Source of the DNA: Lachnospiraceae bacterium
GTDB taxonomy: Bacteria > Bacillota > Clostridia > Lachnospirales > Lachnospiraceae
NCBI GenBank assembly: GCA_016286555.1
Contig: JAEETA010000007.1
Span: 1 to 64,000 of the forward strand
Direction of reading: 5' to 3'
Length of the DNA: 64,000 bases
A model generated the notes under the pieces. It saw nothing but the letters and a program-made list of their open reading frames with translations. It ran no database searches and had not been told where the DNA came from. The first letter of the stretch is position 1. Each line of letters begins with the position of its first letter. Below are positions 1-7,359 of the stretch, in pieces. The translations under genes were made by a program, and so were the position numbers.

Positions 1-94
1 AAGTAGTTGTGCCGCCGTCTCTTAAGAATTCCAAAGACGGGGATTCTATTCCGTAATTCAATGCCAATATATCTTGCAAAGTCTTTTCATCCAT
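1..94 (-). CDS. Partial gene running off the left edge; possible phosphotransferase N-terminus
   Basis: An open frame on the minus strand starts with ATG at 94 and reads MDEKTLQDILALNYG, then a stretch containing SLEFLRDGG, before the window ends at residue 31. A GAGGA ribosome binding site lies nine bases upstream. The 'FLRDGG' ending resembles the N-terminal nucleotide-binding hairpin of aminoglycoside/choline-type phosphotransferases, which would fit the neighbouring nucleotidyltransferase and acetyltransferases. That assignment is a guess from a very short sequence. No other gene overlaps it. Confidence 0.4.
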   Translation of the reverse strand, partial: MDEKTLQDILALNYGIESPSLEFLRDGGTTT

Positions 95-141
95 GATGGT
101 TATTCCTCTTACAACTGCCTAAAATAGATCTCTTCAATTTT

Positions 142-933
142 TTATTTTATTTCCCTATAATACTCATCCAGCATCTCCTTAGATATAGGCACACTGCATC
201 CTTCCAACTCTTTATAAATCAAATCCGTCAATTTCATTAGGCATGCCCATAACGTCTCTTGGCTGTCATCTGTAACATACGTGCTCTTTATGGCCTCCTT
301 TTCATGATCGGGGAGCTTATCAATTTCACGGTTCACAGCACTCTCGAGTCTGTATCGGTCTCCTAAAAGATCAATATATATTTTTCTGATAAATTCAAGT
401 TCACCTACTGTGCGAAAATAATTGTTTCGCTTAATAGCCACTGCAGCATGCATCAAGTGTACACACGCATAATTACAGGCGGTTTCCAGATCTTTTTGCC
501 GCTTACTCCCATATATTTGATCATCCATAGTGGTTCTTGATTGAACCATTTTATCTTCTACGATACCGGATTTATCAAAAAGAACTTTAAACGCCGGTTT
601 TAAGGCTGCTGCATGCTCATAGCATCCAAACCCGATATCTATCTCCAAAAGATTATCCAGTATATATGCCTGAAGATGCCTTTCATCAGATTGTGTAAAG
701 AATAAAAGATTATATTTTTCGGATATCTTCTTATGCATGTAGTCCATGACTTCAGTCATAGATTCACCGGAATCATATGCTACCACAAAATCCAAATCGG
801 ACTTTTCATCATGAAAACCTTCTGCTCCGGATCCTACCTGAACCAAAGAAACAACCTTAGGACAATCTTGGGAAACCGAAAGAATAAAATCCAATGTGTT
901 TTGCCTGTCTTCTACGTTAAAAACTTTTACCAT
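142..933 (-). CDS. Nucleotidyltransferase-domain protein (aminoglycoside nucleotidyltransferase-like)
   Basis: The encoded protein is about 263 residues. It begins MVKVFNVEDRQNTLDF and has, near residues 30-50, the pol-beta-type nucleotidyltransferase motif: VGSGAEG followed by SDLDFVV, with the paired acidic residues that bind metal. The rest is helical, as in streptomycin or lincosamide nucleotidyltransferases. A longer frame reaches 1041, but the ATG at 933 has a GGGAG site upstream and avoids running into the next gene, so I chose it. The family transfers a nucleotide to a small molecule or protein; the substrate here is unknown. It is the first complete gene of a run of small transferase genes on the same strand. 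Confidence 0.75.
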   Translation of the reverse strand: MVKVFNVEDRQNTLDFILSVSQDCPKVVSLVQVGSGAEGFHDEKSDLDFVVAYDSGESMTEVMDYMHKKISEKYNLLFFTQSDERHLQAYILDNLLEIDIGFGCYEHAAALKPAFKVLFDKSGIVEDKMVQSRTTMDDQIYGSKRQKDLETACNYACVHLMHAAVAIKRNNYFRTVGELEFIRKIYIDLLGDRYRLESAVNREIDKLPDHEKEAIKSTYVTDDSQETLWACLMKLTDLIYKELEGCSVPISKEMLDEYYREIK

Positions 934-961
934 TTCTATGCGCTCCCAACAATACCCGCAT

Positions 962-1537
962 TTATACCGACATTTTTTCGTAATCTTCCCGAAGCAACCC
1001 GTAGATATTATAGTCACAATAAACCGAAACCATTTTCCCATGACGAACGGTTCCTTCTTTTACAAAACCGCATTTTTCCATAACTCTGTTTGAAGCGATG
1101 TTTCTTACATCCGCACGTCCGTTCAATCGGTCTATTTCTGTGTTTTTAAAAACAAACCGCAGCACTTCCTTCAAAGCTTCGGTGGTAATTCCCATATTCC
1201 AGTACTCAGGATTAACCCTGTATCCTATATCGCCCATTCTGAAATTTTGAATATCAAATACTGCAATCATACCTATCACTTTATTGGTTTCTTTCAATAC
1301 AATTCCCCAATCAAAATCAGGAGAAGGTTTTCTTTTTACCCAAGGGCGCGGATCGATAAACAGAAGTTCAGGATTTTTCTCTCCCTTGCTTGCCTTTCTT
1401 CCCCAATATGTATAAATTTCATCTCTTCCCAACCACTCTTTTAAATCATCCGTATCGTTTTCGTTAAGCACACGAATGATCAACCTGTCTGTTTCAAGAA
1501 CTGGCTTATCTATTTCATAATCTTTTAACATGCTCAT
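962..1537 (-). CDS. GNAT family N-acetyltransferase (RimJ/RimL type)
   Basis: This 191-residue protein has the RimJ/RimL-type opening ETDRLIIRVLNENDTDDL and the acetyl-CoA site region IGYRVNPEYWNMGITTEALKE around residues 105-125. It ends with the typical NIASNRVMEKCGFVKEGTVR segment. The family acetylates N-termini or small-molecule amines. The start lies inside the end of an upstream GNAT fragment, a 23-base overlap, and a second ATG two codons in is also possible. The length matches the family, so this copy looks intact, unlike its upstream neighbour. Confidence 0.82.
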   Translation of the reverse strand: MSMLKDYEIDKPVLETDRLIIRVLNENDTDDLKEWLGRDEIYTYWGRKASKGEKNPELLFIDPRPWVKRKPSPDFDWGIVLKETNKVIGMIAVFDIQNFRMGDIGYRVNPEYWNMGITTEALKEVLRFVFKNTEIDRLNGRADVRNIASNRVMEKCGFVKEGTVRHGKMVSVYCDYNIYGLLREDYEKMSV

Positions 1538-1769
1538 ACCCCTTTACCATGATCATTTCCATCGGCTGTTCATAACCGGGAACGTCGACAACGAATCCAC
1601 CGCAGTCCTTATATCCAAGCTCGCGATAGAAGTGCTGAGCCTCCTCATCGACCTGAGAAGATGTCATCAGCATTCCGTATCCCTGCCCGCATCTTACCTT
1701 TTCATCAAACACTGATTCCGGCAGGTAAAACCTATTGTAATTGTCGAAAAAGAATTTTATGGCCTTAAC
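1515..1769 (-). pseudogene. Truncated GNAT acetyltransferase, C-terminal half only
   Basis: The open frame runs from a stop at 1770 to 1515 and has no good ATG; a GTG at 1712 is the only plausible start. Its C-terminal half contains QHFYRELGYKDCGGFVVD and PGYEQPMEMIMVKGYE, the last strands of a GNAT acetyltransferase. The N-terminal acetyl-CoA binding region is absent. It therefore looks like the 3' remnant of a decayed or recombined acetyltransferase gene. It overlaps the start of the intact GNAT gene downstream. Confidence 0.65.
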
Positions 1770-1779
1770 TTACAAAGAT

Positions 1780-2226
1780 TTATCGTTGCTTAGAGTAATA
1801 AATGAAGTCATTGTCACGACTTACCTCCGTATACCCTATTTTCGTGTAAAAAGAATTTGTCCTGGTGTTCCAGATTGGCGTATCAAGTGTAAACTCTTTT
1901 ACTGCCGGATATAAGGCTTCTATCTCCTGCATCAAGAATACTCCATAGCCTTTTCGGTAATTCTCCGGTCCAATAAATATCCTTCCAATATTCAGTTTTT
2001 CATTATCCAAAAAGAGAACCGCTCCACCGATGATCAAGCCGTTGTCTACCAATTTAAAAAGATGCTTTGATCTGGCCATCTTCGTATAATACGGAACAGA
2101 CATATATCCCGGCGGTCCCATTTTCTCCTTGGCCCCAACTTCCACATCACTGTGAAAGGCCCGTCTTGAAATCCCGGTTATTGTCAAAGCATCTGCCGTA
2201 GATGCCTGTAATAATTCCAATGCCAT
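1780..2226 (-). CDS. GNAT family N-acetyltransferase
   Basis: A 148-residue protein, the usual length of a single-domain GNAT enzyme. The central part has IGGAVLFLDN, a core beta strand, followed by FIGPENYRKGYGVFLMQEIE near residues 85-105, which corresponds to the acetyl-CoA pyrophosphate loop (R/Q-x-x-G-x-G/A). The end, NSFYTKIGYTEVSRDND, matches the family's last strands. The substrate is unknown. It sits in the same minus-strand run of small transferases. Confidence 0.8.
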   Translation of the reverse strand: MALELLQASTADALTITGISRRAFHSDVEVGAKEKMGPPGYMSVPYYTKMARSKHLFKLVDNGLIIGGAVLFLDNEKLNIGRIFIGPENYRKGYGVFLMQEIEALYPAVKEFTLDTPIWNTRTNSFYTKIGYTEVSRDNDFIYYSKQR

Positions 2227-2313
2227 AGCGGTACCTACCTGTTTTTTCTCCTTTCACCTTACCTTTTGATGCCATAAATCCGGCAGATGTTTGACTCATT
2301 GCCTGTACTCTCT

Positions 2314-2976
2314 TCATTGCACAGTAAAAATCGTGTTTTTCTCAAACAATCCTACAGCAAATGCTAATTTGAAATACAATGGCATATTCTCATAGGCTTC
2401 AAAGCTTGTTCTCTGCAGAAATTCATCTATGGATATTTCTTCAACATAGCCATACGGATTAGCTACAGTTACCTTGTCATCAGGAATATCCATCCCTACA
2501 AGCAGAGAATAATGAAGCGTCCATACATCTCCATACTTTGCTGCCCACTCAATCGGAACAGGGATTCCGTTTGACAGGTTTTCATATGCTGCGTCTATCA
2601 GTTCTGTGTTTGACAGATATTTATGGATAGTTGTGGTATACTCCGGGAAGCGCTTGTTCATTTCTTCGCTGAACTTCTCTCCGGTTGAAGTCACTACTTT
2701 GCCATATTCATTGTACAGATCTTCTTCTGTCAGACTCCCGCCATTCCACGCTGAAAGCATCTCAATACACGCATAGCCGCAGGAAATGTCCTGAGTTATT
2801 ACTTCCACTCCATCAACATAAACAGGAGCGCTGTATTTGTCCTCCGCAAATATCGAAGAATAGTCAGTAAGTATGCTATTCGTACGGACATGCAGCCTTA
2901 TCAGGAGGCCTGCGGTTATTATCAAAATGAGTGCTACCAATATCAAAAGAAAACGAATAATCTTTTTCAAATACAT
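2314..2976 (-). CDS. Membrane-anchored C39-like cysteine peptidase domain protein
   Basis: The 220-residue protein starts with a hydrophobic segment at residues 8-26, a membrane anchor with the rest outside. The extracytoplasmic part has Q62-D-I-S-C66-G-Y-A-C70 (oxyanion Gln and nucleophile Cys), LH155YSLLVG (catalytic His) and VAN173PYG (the Asn/Asp position). These form the arrangement of papain-like C39 or C39-like peptidases. C39 domains usually cleave double-glycine leaders in bacteriocin exporters, but here there is no transporter and no double-glycine substrate nearby, so the role is open. Its start codon overlaps the stop of the methyltransferase gene. Confidence 0.72.
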   Translation of the reverse strand: MYLKKIIRFLLILVALILIITAGLLIRLHVRTNSILTDYSSIFAEDKYSAPVYVDGVEVITQDISCGYACIEMLSAWNGGSLTEEDLYNEYGKVVTSTGEKFSEEMNKRFPEYTTTIHKYLSNTELIDAAYENLSNGIPVPIEWAAKYGDVWTLHYSLLVGMDIPDDKVTVANPYGYVEEISIDEFLQRTSFEAYENMPLYFKLAFAVGLFEKNTIFTVQ

Positions 2977-3779
2977 TACTTTATTACTCTCTTTCCTTGC
3001 AGGATCATGGAAAGCGGATACCCGCTGTGATCCAATGCAGTAAAGCCACCGCTGATATCGTAGTCAAACTCCTGAAGACCGGTGACAGCAATTCCGTTAC
3101 TGCACATTCCGGAGATGATCTCCGACATCGAATGGGTAAAATCGGTAAAAGTCTTTGAATGATAGTTCTTCAGAGTCATATAATACATGCCGCCGTTTCC
3201 GGTCCATTCATGCTCAAAGTAAGAAAAATGGCATTCCAGTCTGTGTTCCGGATCAAACTCCGCATCCCCTTCCGTAGCCAGCATATTCGTGCAGGGATGC
3301 TGCTCGTTCAGAACGATCACAGCCCCGGGTTTCATACATTTGGCCACGATCTCAAAAAAGCGATTCAGATCTTCGAACCAACACAAAGCCCCTATGGTTA
3401 TGATCACAACATCAAACCGTTCCTTGAAACTGTCATCAATGTCATAAATATTCACTGCCTCAAATGTGCAGGGCAGATTTAGTTCTTTTGCCTTTTCATT
3501 TGCAAATGCGACCTGATTTTCAGCGATATCAAAGCCTACACCTTTCTCGGCCTTCCCGCCTTTTACCAGGGAAAGCAACTCCCGCCCGTTATTGCAGCAG
3601 AACTGGCCGATCGTCTTCCCTTCCGTATCGATATTTCGAAGTACCTCAACCATTTCCTTTTCAAAAAAGGGATATTCTTCTTTCCGTATGCGCTCTGTAA
3701 TATCCGCACCCCAGGATGCGTCCCTGTTATCAAAAGCCTCTTCCCACGCTGCTTTGTTCCCCTCAATATACTTTTCCAT
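2976..3779 (-). CDS. Class I SAM-dependent methyltransferase
   Basis: A 267-residue protein with a Rossmann-type methyltransferase core. Motif I appears as IGQFCCNNGRELLSL around residues 57-72, followed by GVGFDIAENQVAFA (motif II acidic residue) and FDVVIITIGALCW (motif IV). The NNGRE form of motif I is seen in one branch of small-molecule methyltransferases. An AAAGGTGA ribosome binding site precedes the ATG at 3779. It shares one base with the following C39-like gene, so the two are probably co-translated. The substrate cannot be told from sequence. Confidence 0.8.
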   Translation of the reverse strand: MEKYIEGNKAAWEEAFDNRDASWGADITERIRKEEYPFFEKEMVEVLRNIDTEGKTIGQFCCNNGRELLSLVKGGKAEKGVGFDIAENQVAFANEKAKELNLPCTFEAVNIYDIDDSFKERFDVVIITIGALCWFEDLNRFFEIVAKCMKPGAVIVLNEQHPCTNMLATEGDAEFDPEHRLECHFSYFEHEWTGNGGMYYMTLKNYHSKTFTDFTHSMSEIISGMCSNGIAVTGLQEFDYDISGGFTALDHSGYPLSMILQGKRVIK

Positions 3780-3895
3780 GAAATCACCTTTCTGCCTGAT
3801 AGATCAGCATTCCGTTTTTCGTAGAGGCGCTTTGCGTCGTCCGGTTCAAATTTCCGCACAGCCAGGCGCTCTGTTTCATAAATGTATTGTGTCAT
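3780..3895 (-). pseudogene. GNAT N-terminal fragment (RimJ/RimL type), truncated
   Basis: The frame starts MTQYIYETERLAVRKFEPDD and continues AKRLYEKRNADL, the standard opening of RimJ/RimL-type acetyltransferases. After about 38 codons it runs straight into the methyltransferase gene in another frame, and no acetyl-CoA site follows. This is the mirror image of the fragment at 1515-1769, which keeps only a C-terminal half. It overlaps the lipoprotein gene end by 20 bases. A very short functional peptide cannot be excluded but is unlikely. Confidence 0.6.
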
Positions 3896-4400
3896 TGAGT
3901 GTCACACCTCTCAACGCTTCCAGTATTGCGGCAAATCGCTGATGTTCTTTGCCGGCACCGTTTCCGGCACAATATCCTCCCACTCTGTGGGTTCCCTCCG
4001 ATGTAACAATCTCCAGATACCGCGTGGATCCGTCGTACGCTTCTACCTTCGGGAGTTCTTCCGACAATTTCATAAAGTTGCTTTCTTTCACCGCGTTTAC
4101 GATACTGTCCCAATCCTCCGGAGAGATGGTGTATTCCTTCATCTCACACTGATCCTCTGTCGGAATCTCGCCTCCGAACAGATCGACTCCGCTGCCGGTA
4201 GTGGGCCGGACAATATACTCTTTCACGGTTCCATCCGCGCTGAACACATCCAGCTCCGCCCCATCAATATCTCCATAGTTAAACACCAGAGATACCTGCT
4301 TTACATCTATATCCGGTTGCTCTCCGCATCCGCTCAGGAAAAGTGCGATCAGTACTGTGAGTGCATACACAACACGTTTTCTTTCTACGCCCGCTCTCAT
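3876..4400 (-). CDS. Small lipoprotein of unknown function
   Basis: The 174-residue protein has a lipoprotein signal peptide: RKR, a hydrophobic core and the lipobox LSGC with Cys at about residue 26. The mature part is acidic, with a beta-rich pattern (VSLVFNYGDIDGAELDVF, VKEYIVRPTT). I do not recognise the family, but similar small lipoproteins are common in clostridia. Signal peptidase II processing and attachment to the outer face of the membrane are inferred from the lipobox. Confidence 0.65.
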   Translation of the reverse strand: MRAGVERKRVVYALTVLIALFLSGCGEQPDIDVKQVSLVFNYGDIDGAELDVFSADGTVKEYIVRPTTGSGVDLFGGEIPTEDQCEMKEYTISPEDWDSIVNAVKESNFMKLSEELPKVEAYDGSTRYLEIVTSEGTHRVGGYCAGNGAGKEHQRFAAILEALRGVTLNDTIHL

Positions 4401-4496
4401 TTGTTCCCCCTTCCCTGCAATCTATCGACATACTATCGAAGCAAGTTTTTACCGCACAAAACGCTGATGATGCAACAGGTGTCATTCAGTAATATC

Positions 4497-5360
4497 TCAT
4501 GCGTGTGTTATCGACTGCATCATGAATTCATCGTCGCAATGATTTTCAAAGAACTTCCCTTTCACGAAGAACGTAGTGTCTTCCTCATGAAGTTCGCTTT
4601 TCTCAAAACCTCTCGCATCCTTAGGCGTAAAGCAAAGCACAGCCTTCTTGACCTGAGAGCCAAAAGCCTTGACGACTTCATCCACGGATCCTTCTCCGAT
4701 AATGGCATGAAGGATCAAGGTGTCATCTTCTGTTTCGGCAATGGCGTAACTGTTGCAATCAGCGATGTAGAACAGATTTTCCGTCATAAACTGTGACAGA
4801 TAAAACATGTATAATCCGGTATTTCCAACCATATACAGCTGAGCATTCTGACCTGTTTTTTCGAGAATTCCGACAGCTATGTCAAAATCATTTTTATCCT
4901 TCAGGGGAACCTGCTCTGTTTTACATTCACCGGATACCGTCACATCTTTTGAATAATGATATTCCTTTGCTTCTTTAAATCCAAATTTGGGATAAAACTC
5001 CAGCACGGAATCATTGGCAAAGAGGTAAATACCATCCACCTTTCCTTCGTAATCCTTCATGATCTCTTCCATTAACGCTCTGGCATATCCCTTCCCTCTG
5101 TAGTCAGGGTCTGTCATGATTGTTCCCAGCTGGATCAGCTTTACGATAGTTCCCTTATAGTTCATGTTGCATGCGTTGACCGAAACATTTGAAACAACCT
5201 CCCCATCTACCACAACGGAATACGGGATATAATTATCCTTCCAAAATCCGTTTTGGTACCAGTTCTCGAAATTGAGACCAAAGGTCTTTTCCGCCAGTCT
5301 GTTGAATGATGCTCTCAGCGCCTCATTGTCTCTGTAATTTTTTTCTATACATATTCCCAT
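4497..5360 (-). CDS. Two-domain GNAT N-acetyltransferase (Eis-like organisation)
   Basis: The 287-residue protein has an N-terminal GNAT domain with GTIMTDPDYRGKGYARALMEE at roughly residues 79-99, a clear acetyl-CoA motif (YRGKGYA). It then has FANDSVLEFYPKFGFKE, the final GNAT strand. A further 140-residue region follows that could be a second, degenerate GNAT or sterol-carrier-like domain, as in the Eis family. The substrate is unknown. An interval of about 95 bases separates it from the lipoprotein gene; I see no terminator or RNA in that interval. Confidence 0.8.
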   Translation of the reverse strand: MGICIEKNYRDNEALRASFNRLAEKTFGLNFENWYQNGFWKDNYIPYSVVVDGEVVSNVSVNACNMNYKGTIVKLIQLGTIMTDPDYRGKGYARALMEEIMKDYEGKVDGIYLFANDSVLEFYPKFGFKEAKEYHYSKDVTVSGECKTEQVPLKDKNDFDIAVGILEKTGQNAQLYMVGNTGLYMFYLSQFMTENLFYIADCNSYAIAETEDDTLILHAIIGEGSVDEVVKAFGSQVKKAVLCFTPKDARGFEKSELHEEDTTFFVKGKFFENHCDDEFMMQSITHA

Positions 5361-5399
5361 GTCTTTTCAGTCTCCTTTCGCTGCCGTATGGGTTGTCAC

Positions 5400-5894
5400 C
5401 TACACCGTCTTCCTTCCGGATTCGATCAGTTCCTTTTCGAAGGCTTCGGGATTTTTCAAGTAGTAATCCTGATGATACTCTTCCGCTTCGTAGAAATTCT
5501 TAAATGGCAAGAGAGCTACGTACGTCTTTTTCCCTGAGTCTTTTTCAATCTCTGCGATCTTCTTTTCAGCCAGTTTCTTTTGGCTCTCTGTAGTATAAAA
5601 AATTGCCAGGGTATACGAAAATCCCTTATCGATATACTGACCGTCCGCATCAAAAGGATCCACATTGGCGAAATATATTTCCAGAAGTTTCTCAAAGGAA
5701 ACCCTTTCCGGATCATAGACCAGTTTTATCGTCTCCCTGTGGCCTGTTTTCTGATGCTTCACCTGCTCATATGTCGGATTTTCTTCATCGCCTCCTGCGT
5801 AACCGCAGATAACCCGGTCCACTCCGAAGACTTTGTAGATCGGCGTAACACACCAAAAGCATCCGCCTGCAAAATACGCCTCTGTCATCTGCAT
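5400..5894 (-). CDS. msrA: Peptide-methionine (S)-S-oxide reductase
   Basis: The 164-residue protein begins with the invariant GGCFWC motif (Cys12 is the catalytic nucleophile) and continues with VICGYAGG, HAE-type surroundings and a YLKNPEAF end. This is MsrA, which reduces S-methionine sulfoxide in proteins using thioredoxin. The start has GGAGG four bases upstream; a second ATG two codons in is equally possible. It is the last gene before the transferase-rich patch and lies 14 bases downstream of the MarR gene, so it may belong to the DegV-MarR transcript. A free-methionine R-sulfoxide reductase is also present at 22 kb. Confidence 0.95.
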   Translation of the reverse strand: MQMTEAYFAGGCFWCVTPIYKVFGVDRVICGYAGGDEENPTYEQVKHQKTGHRETIKLVYDPERVSFEKLLEIYFANVDPFDADGQYIDKGFSYTLAIFYTTESQKKLAEKKIAEIEKDSGKKTYVALLPFKNFYEAEEYHQDYYLKNPEAFEKELIESGRKTV

Positions 5895-5908
5895 ATCACC
5901 TCCGCCCC

Positions 5909-6346
5909 TTATTCTCTGGAATCACACATTTCCTTGAGATTTGTCGAAATGATTTCCAGCGCCTTATACATGTTCCGGCGCATTTCCTCCGACAGCCCTT
6001 CCCCGGCAGTCTTTAACGCGCTGTCCGCCTTTTTCCTGATCTTGGCAGCGACCCGCTTTCCTTCGGGGGTCAGCTTTATCGGAGCGCGATAACGATTCTC
6101 ACCGTACGCTTCGACAAAGCCTTTTTCCTGGAAAAGGGACACAGCTCTGGAAACATCCGCCTTGTCACGCTGCGTCATTTCACACAGCTGCGCTGCCGTT
6201 ATGCCCTCCTCGTCCGCAGATAAGATGAGCAGATAAAGTGCGTAGGATCCCTTGAGACCGTGCTCCCGCATCTCATCCGTAGCGATCCGGTTCCAGTAAT
6301 GTGCGATGCTGAAGATCGATACCGTAAACTCTTCAAAACGAGACAT
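5909..6346 (-). CDS. MarR family transcriptional regulator
   Basis: A 145-residue winged-helix protein. Residues 50-95 hold the DNA-binding part: ITAAQLCEMTQRDKADVSRAVSLFQEKGFVE, with the recognition helix and a wing containing NRYRAPIKLT. N- and C-terminal helices supply the dimer interface. It begins four bases after the DegV gene stop and is surely co-transcribed with it. The promoter of that pair carries two palindromes of MarR-site size, so autoregulation is the simplest model (inference). The ligand is unknown; MsrA downstream suggests oxidative or reactive-species sensing, but the protein has few cysteines in its sensing region. Confidence 0.88.
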   Translation of the reverse strand: MSRFEEFTVSIFSIAHYWNRIATDEMREHGLKGSYALYLLILSADEEGITAAQLCEMTQRDKADVSRAVSLFQEKGFVEAYGENRYRAPIKLTPEGKRVAAKIRKKADSALKTAGEGLSEEMRRNMYKALEIISTNLKEMCDSRE

Positions 6347-6350
6347 GTCT

Positions 6351-7232
6351 TTATCCTTCCGTTCCGTGTTCTACCGTCTGTTGTCCGCTTTTGAAAAAGG
6401 CCACCGCAACTGCTCCCGGTCCGGCGTGAGTTCCTATGACGGTGCAGATCTGCGAGCTTTCCAGTTTGTCCAAATGTCCTTCCCAGAGTGCCTTGCTGTC
6501 AGAAATGTAATTCTGCAAAAGCTCATCGGACGTCCCGGTGTATCCGAGCAACACCGGCATATTATATTGTAATCCATTTAGTGTGATCTGCTCAACCAGC
6601 AGGTTATTGGCTTTTTTCGCGCCACGCGCCTTTCCGAGTATCGTGACCGCGCCGTCTCTGATCGTGATGACGGGCTTAATGTTCAGAATGCCCCCCGCTA
6701 CGGCTGCGGTTCTGGAGAGTCTGCCGCCTTTCCACAGGTACTCAAGGGTATCGAGCATCGCAATGAGGCAAACATCTTTCTTTTTCTCCTCGAGTTCCTC
6801 AGCGATCTGCTCCGCTGACATCCCACGCTCGGCGCAGCTCACGGCATATTCCGTCAGAATACCGGCACCTACAGCCACATTTTTCGAATCCACGACGTGT
6901 ATCTCCGGGAAATCAGCGGCTGCTATGCATGCGCTCTGATAAGTTCCGGAAAGGTCCGAAGACAGCGTGATCACAACCCCATCCATCCCCTTCTCTCTCA
7001 CTTCCCGATACACGTTTTCAAAGACCGCGGGCGACGCCTGACTCGTCTTGGGGAAAACATCTCCGCTTTCCAGCTTCCTGTAAAAGTCTTCACGGGTCAG
7101 TTCCACCCCATCCAGGTACTCTTTTTCTCCGAAGGAAACGATCAGAGGGACGACCATGACTTTGTCTCTGAAACTCTCCGCCAGATCTGTCGTAGAATCA
7201 ATGATGATCTGTGTTTTCTTAACTGCACTCAT
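6351..7232 (-). CDS. DegV family fatty-acid-binding protein
   Basis: A 293-residue protein with the full DegV layout: IIIDSTTDLAESF near the start, KTSQASPAVFENVY, then VVITLSSDLSGTYQSACIAA, VVDSKNVAVGAGIL and LDTLEYLWKGGRLS. DegV (FakB-type) proteins bind a single fatty acid and present it to the FakA kinase for phosphorylation. FakA is not in this window. The gene is first in an operon with a MarR regulator and perhaps msrA. A second DegV domain occurs inside the hybrid kinase at 37.5-40.9 kb. RBS GAGAGG precedes the ATG. Confidence 0.92.
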   Translation of the reverse strand: MSAVKKTQIIIDSTTDLAESFRDKVMVVPLIVSFGEKEYLDGVELTREDFYRKLESGDVFPKTSQASPAVFENVYREVREKGMDGVVITLSSDLSGTYQSACIAAADFPEIHVVDSKNVAVGAGILTEYAVSCAERGMSAEQIAEELEEKKKDVCLIAMLDTLEYLWKGGRLSRTAAVAGGILNIKPVITIRDGAVTILGKARGAKKANNLLVEQITLNGLQYNMPVLLGYTGTSDELLQNYISDSKALWEGHLDKLESSQICTVIGTHAGPGAVAVAFFKSGQQTVEHGTEG

Positions 7233-7261
7233 TTGATATCCTCTCTCAATTTAGTTTAGAT

Positions 7262-7315
7262 GTTGATGTATCAACGTTCTGAATATTATCATTCACTTGT
7301 TGATATGTCAACAAG
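7262..7315 (-). promoter_or_regulatory. Promoter of the DegV-MarR operon with two palindromic operators
   Basis: Read on the minus strand, TTGACA (7306-7311) and TAATAT (7283-7288) are separated by exactly 17 bases, a near-consensus housekeeping promoter. One palindrome, arms CTTGTTGA/TCAACAAG with a 4-base centre (7296-7315), covers the -35. A second, GTTGAT-GT-ATCAAC (7262-7275), lies just downstream of the start point. Both share the half-site GTTGA. Two like sites on the promoter of an operon encoding a MarR protein strongly suggest its own operators (inference). Confidence 0.82.
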
Positions 7316-7325
7316 CCGGGCTTTG

Positions 7326-7359
7326 TACAAAAAAAGGATGACAGATCCTGTCATCCTTT
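7326..7359 (-). terminator. Rho-independent terminator overlapping the stop codon of the nuclease/ATPase gene
   Basis: The hairpin arms GGATGACAG (7336-7344) and CTGTCATCC (7348-7356) are perfect, with a 3-base loop, and on the minus strand are followed by seven T (7329-7335). The TGA stop at 7351-7353 lies within the stem. It insulates the upstream four-gene group from the DegV promoter, which starts 11 bases further on. Confidence 0.85.
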
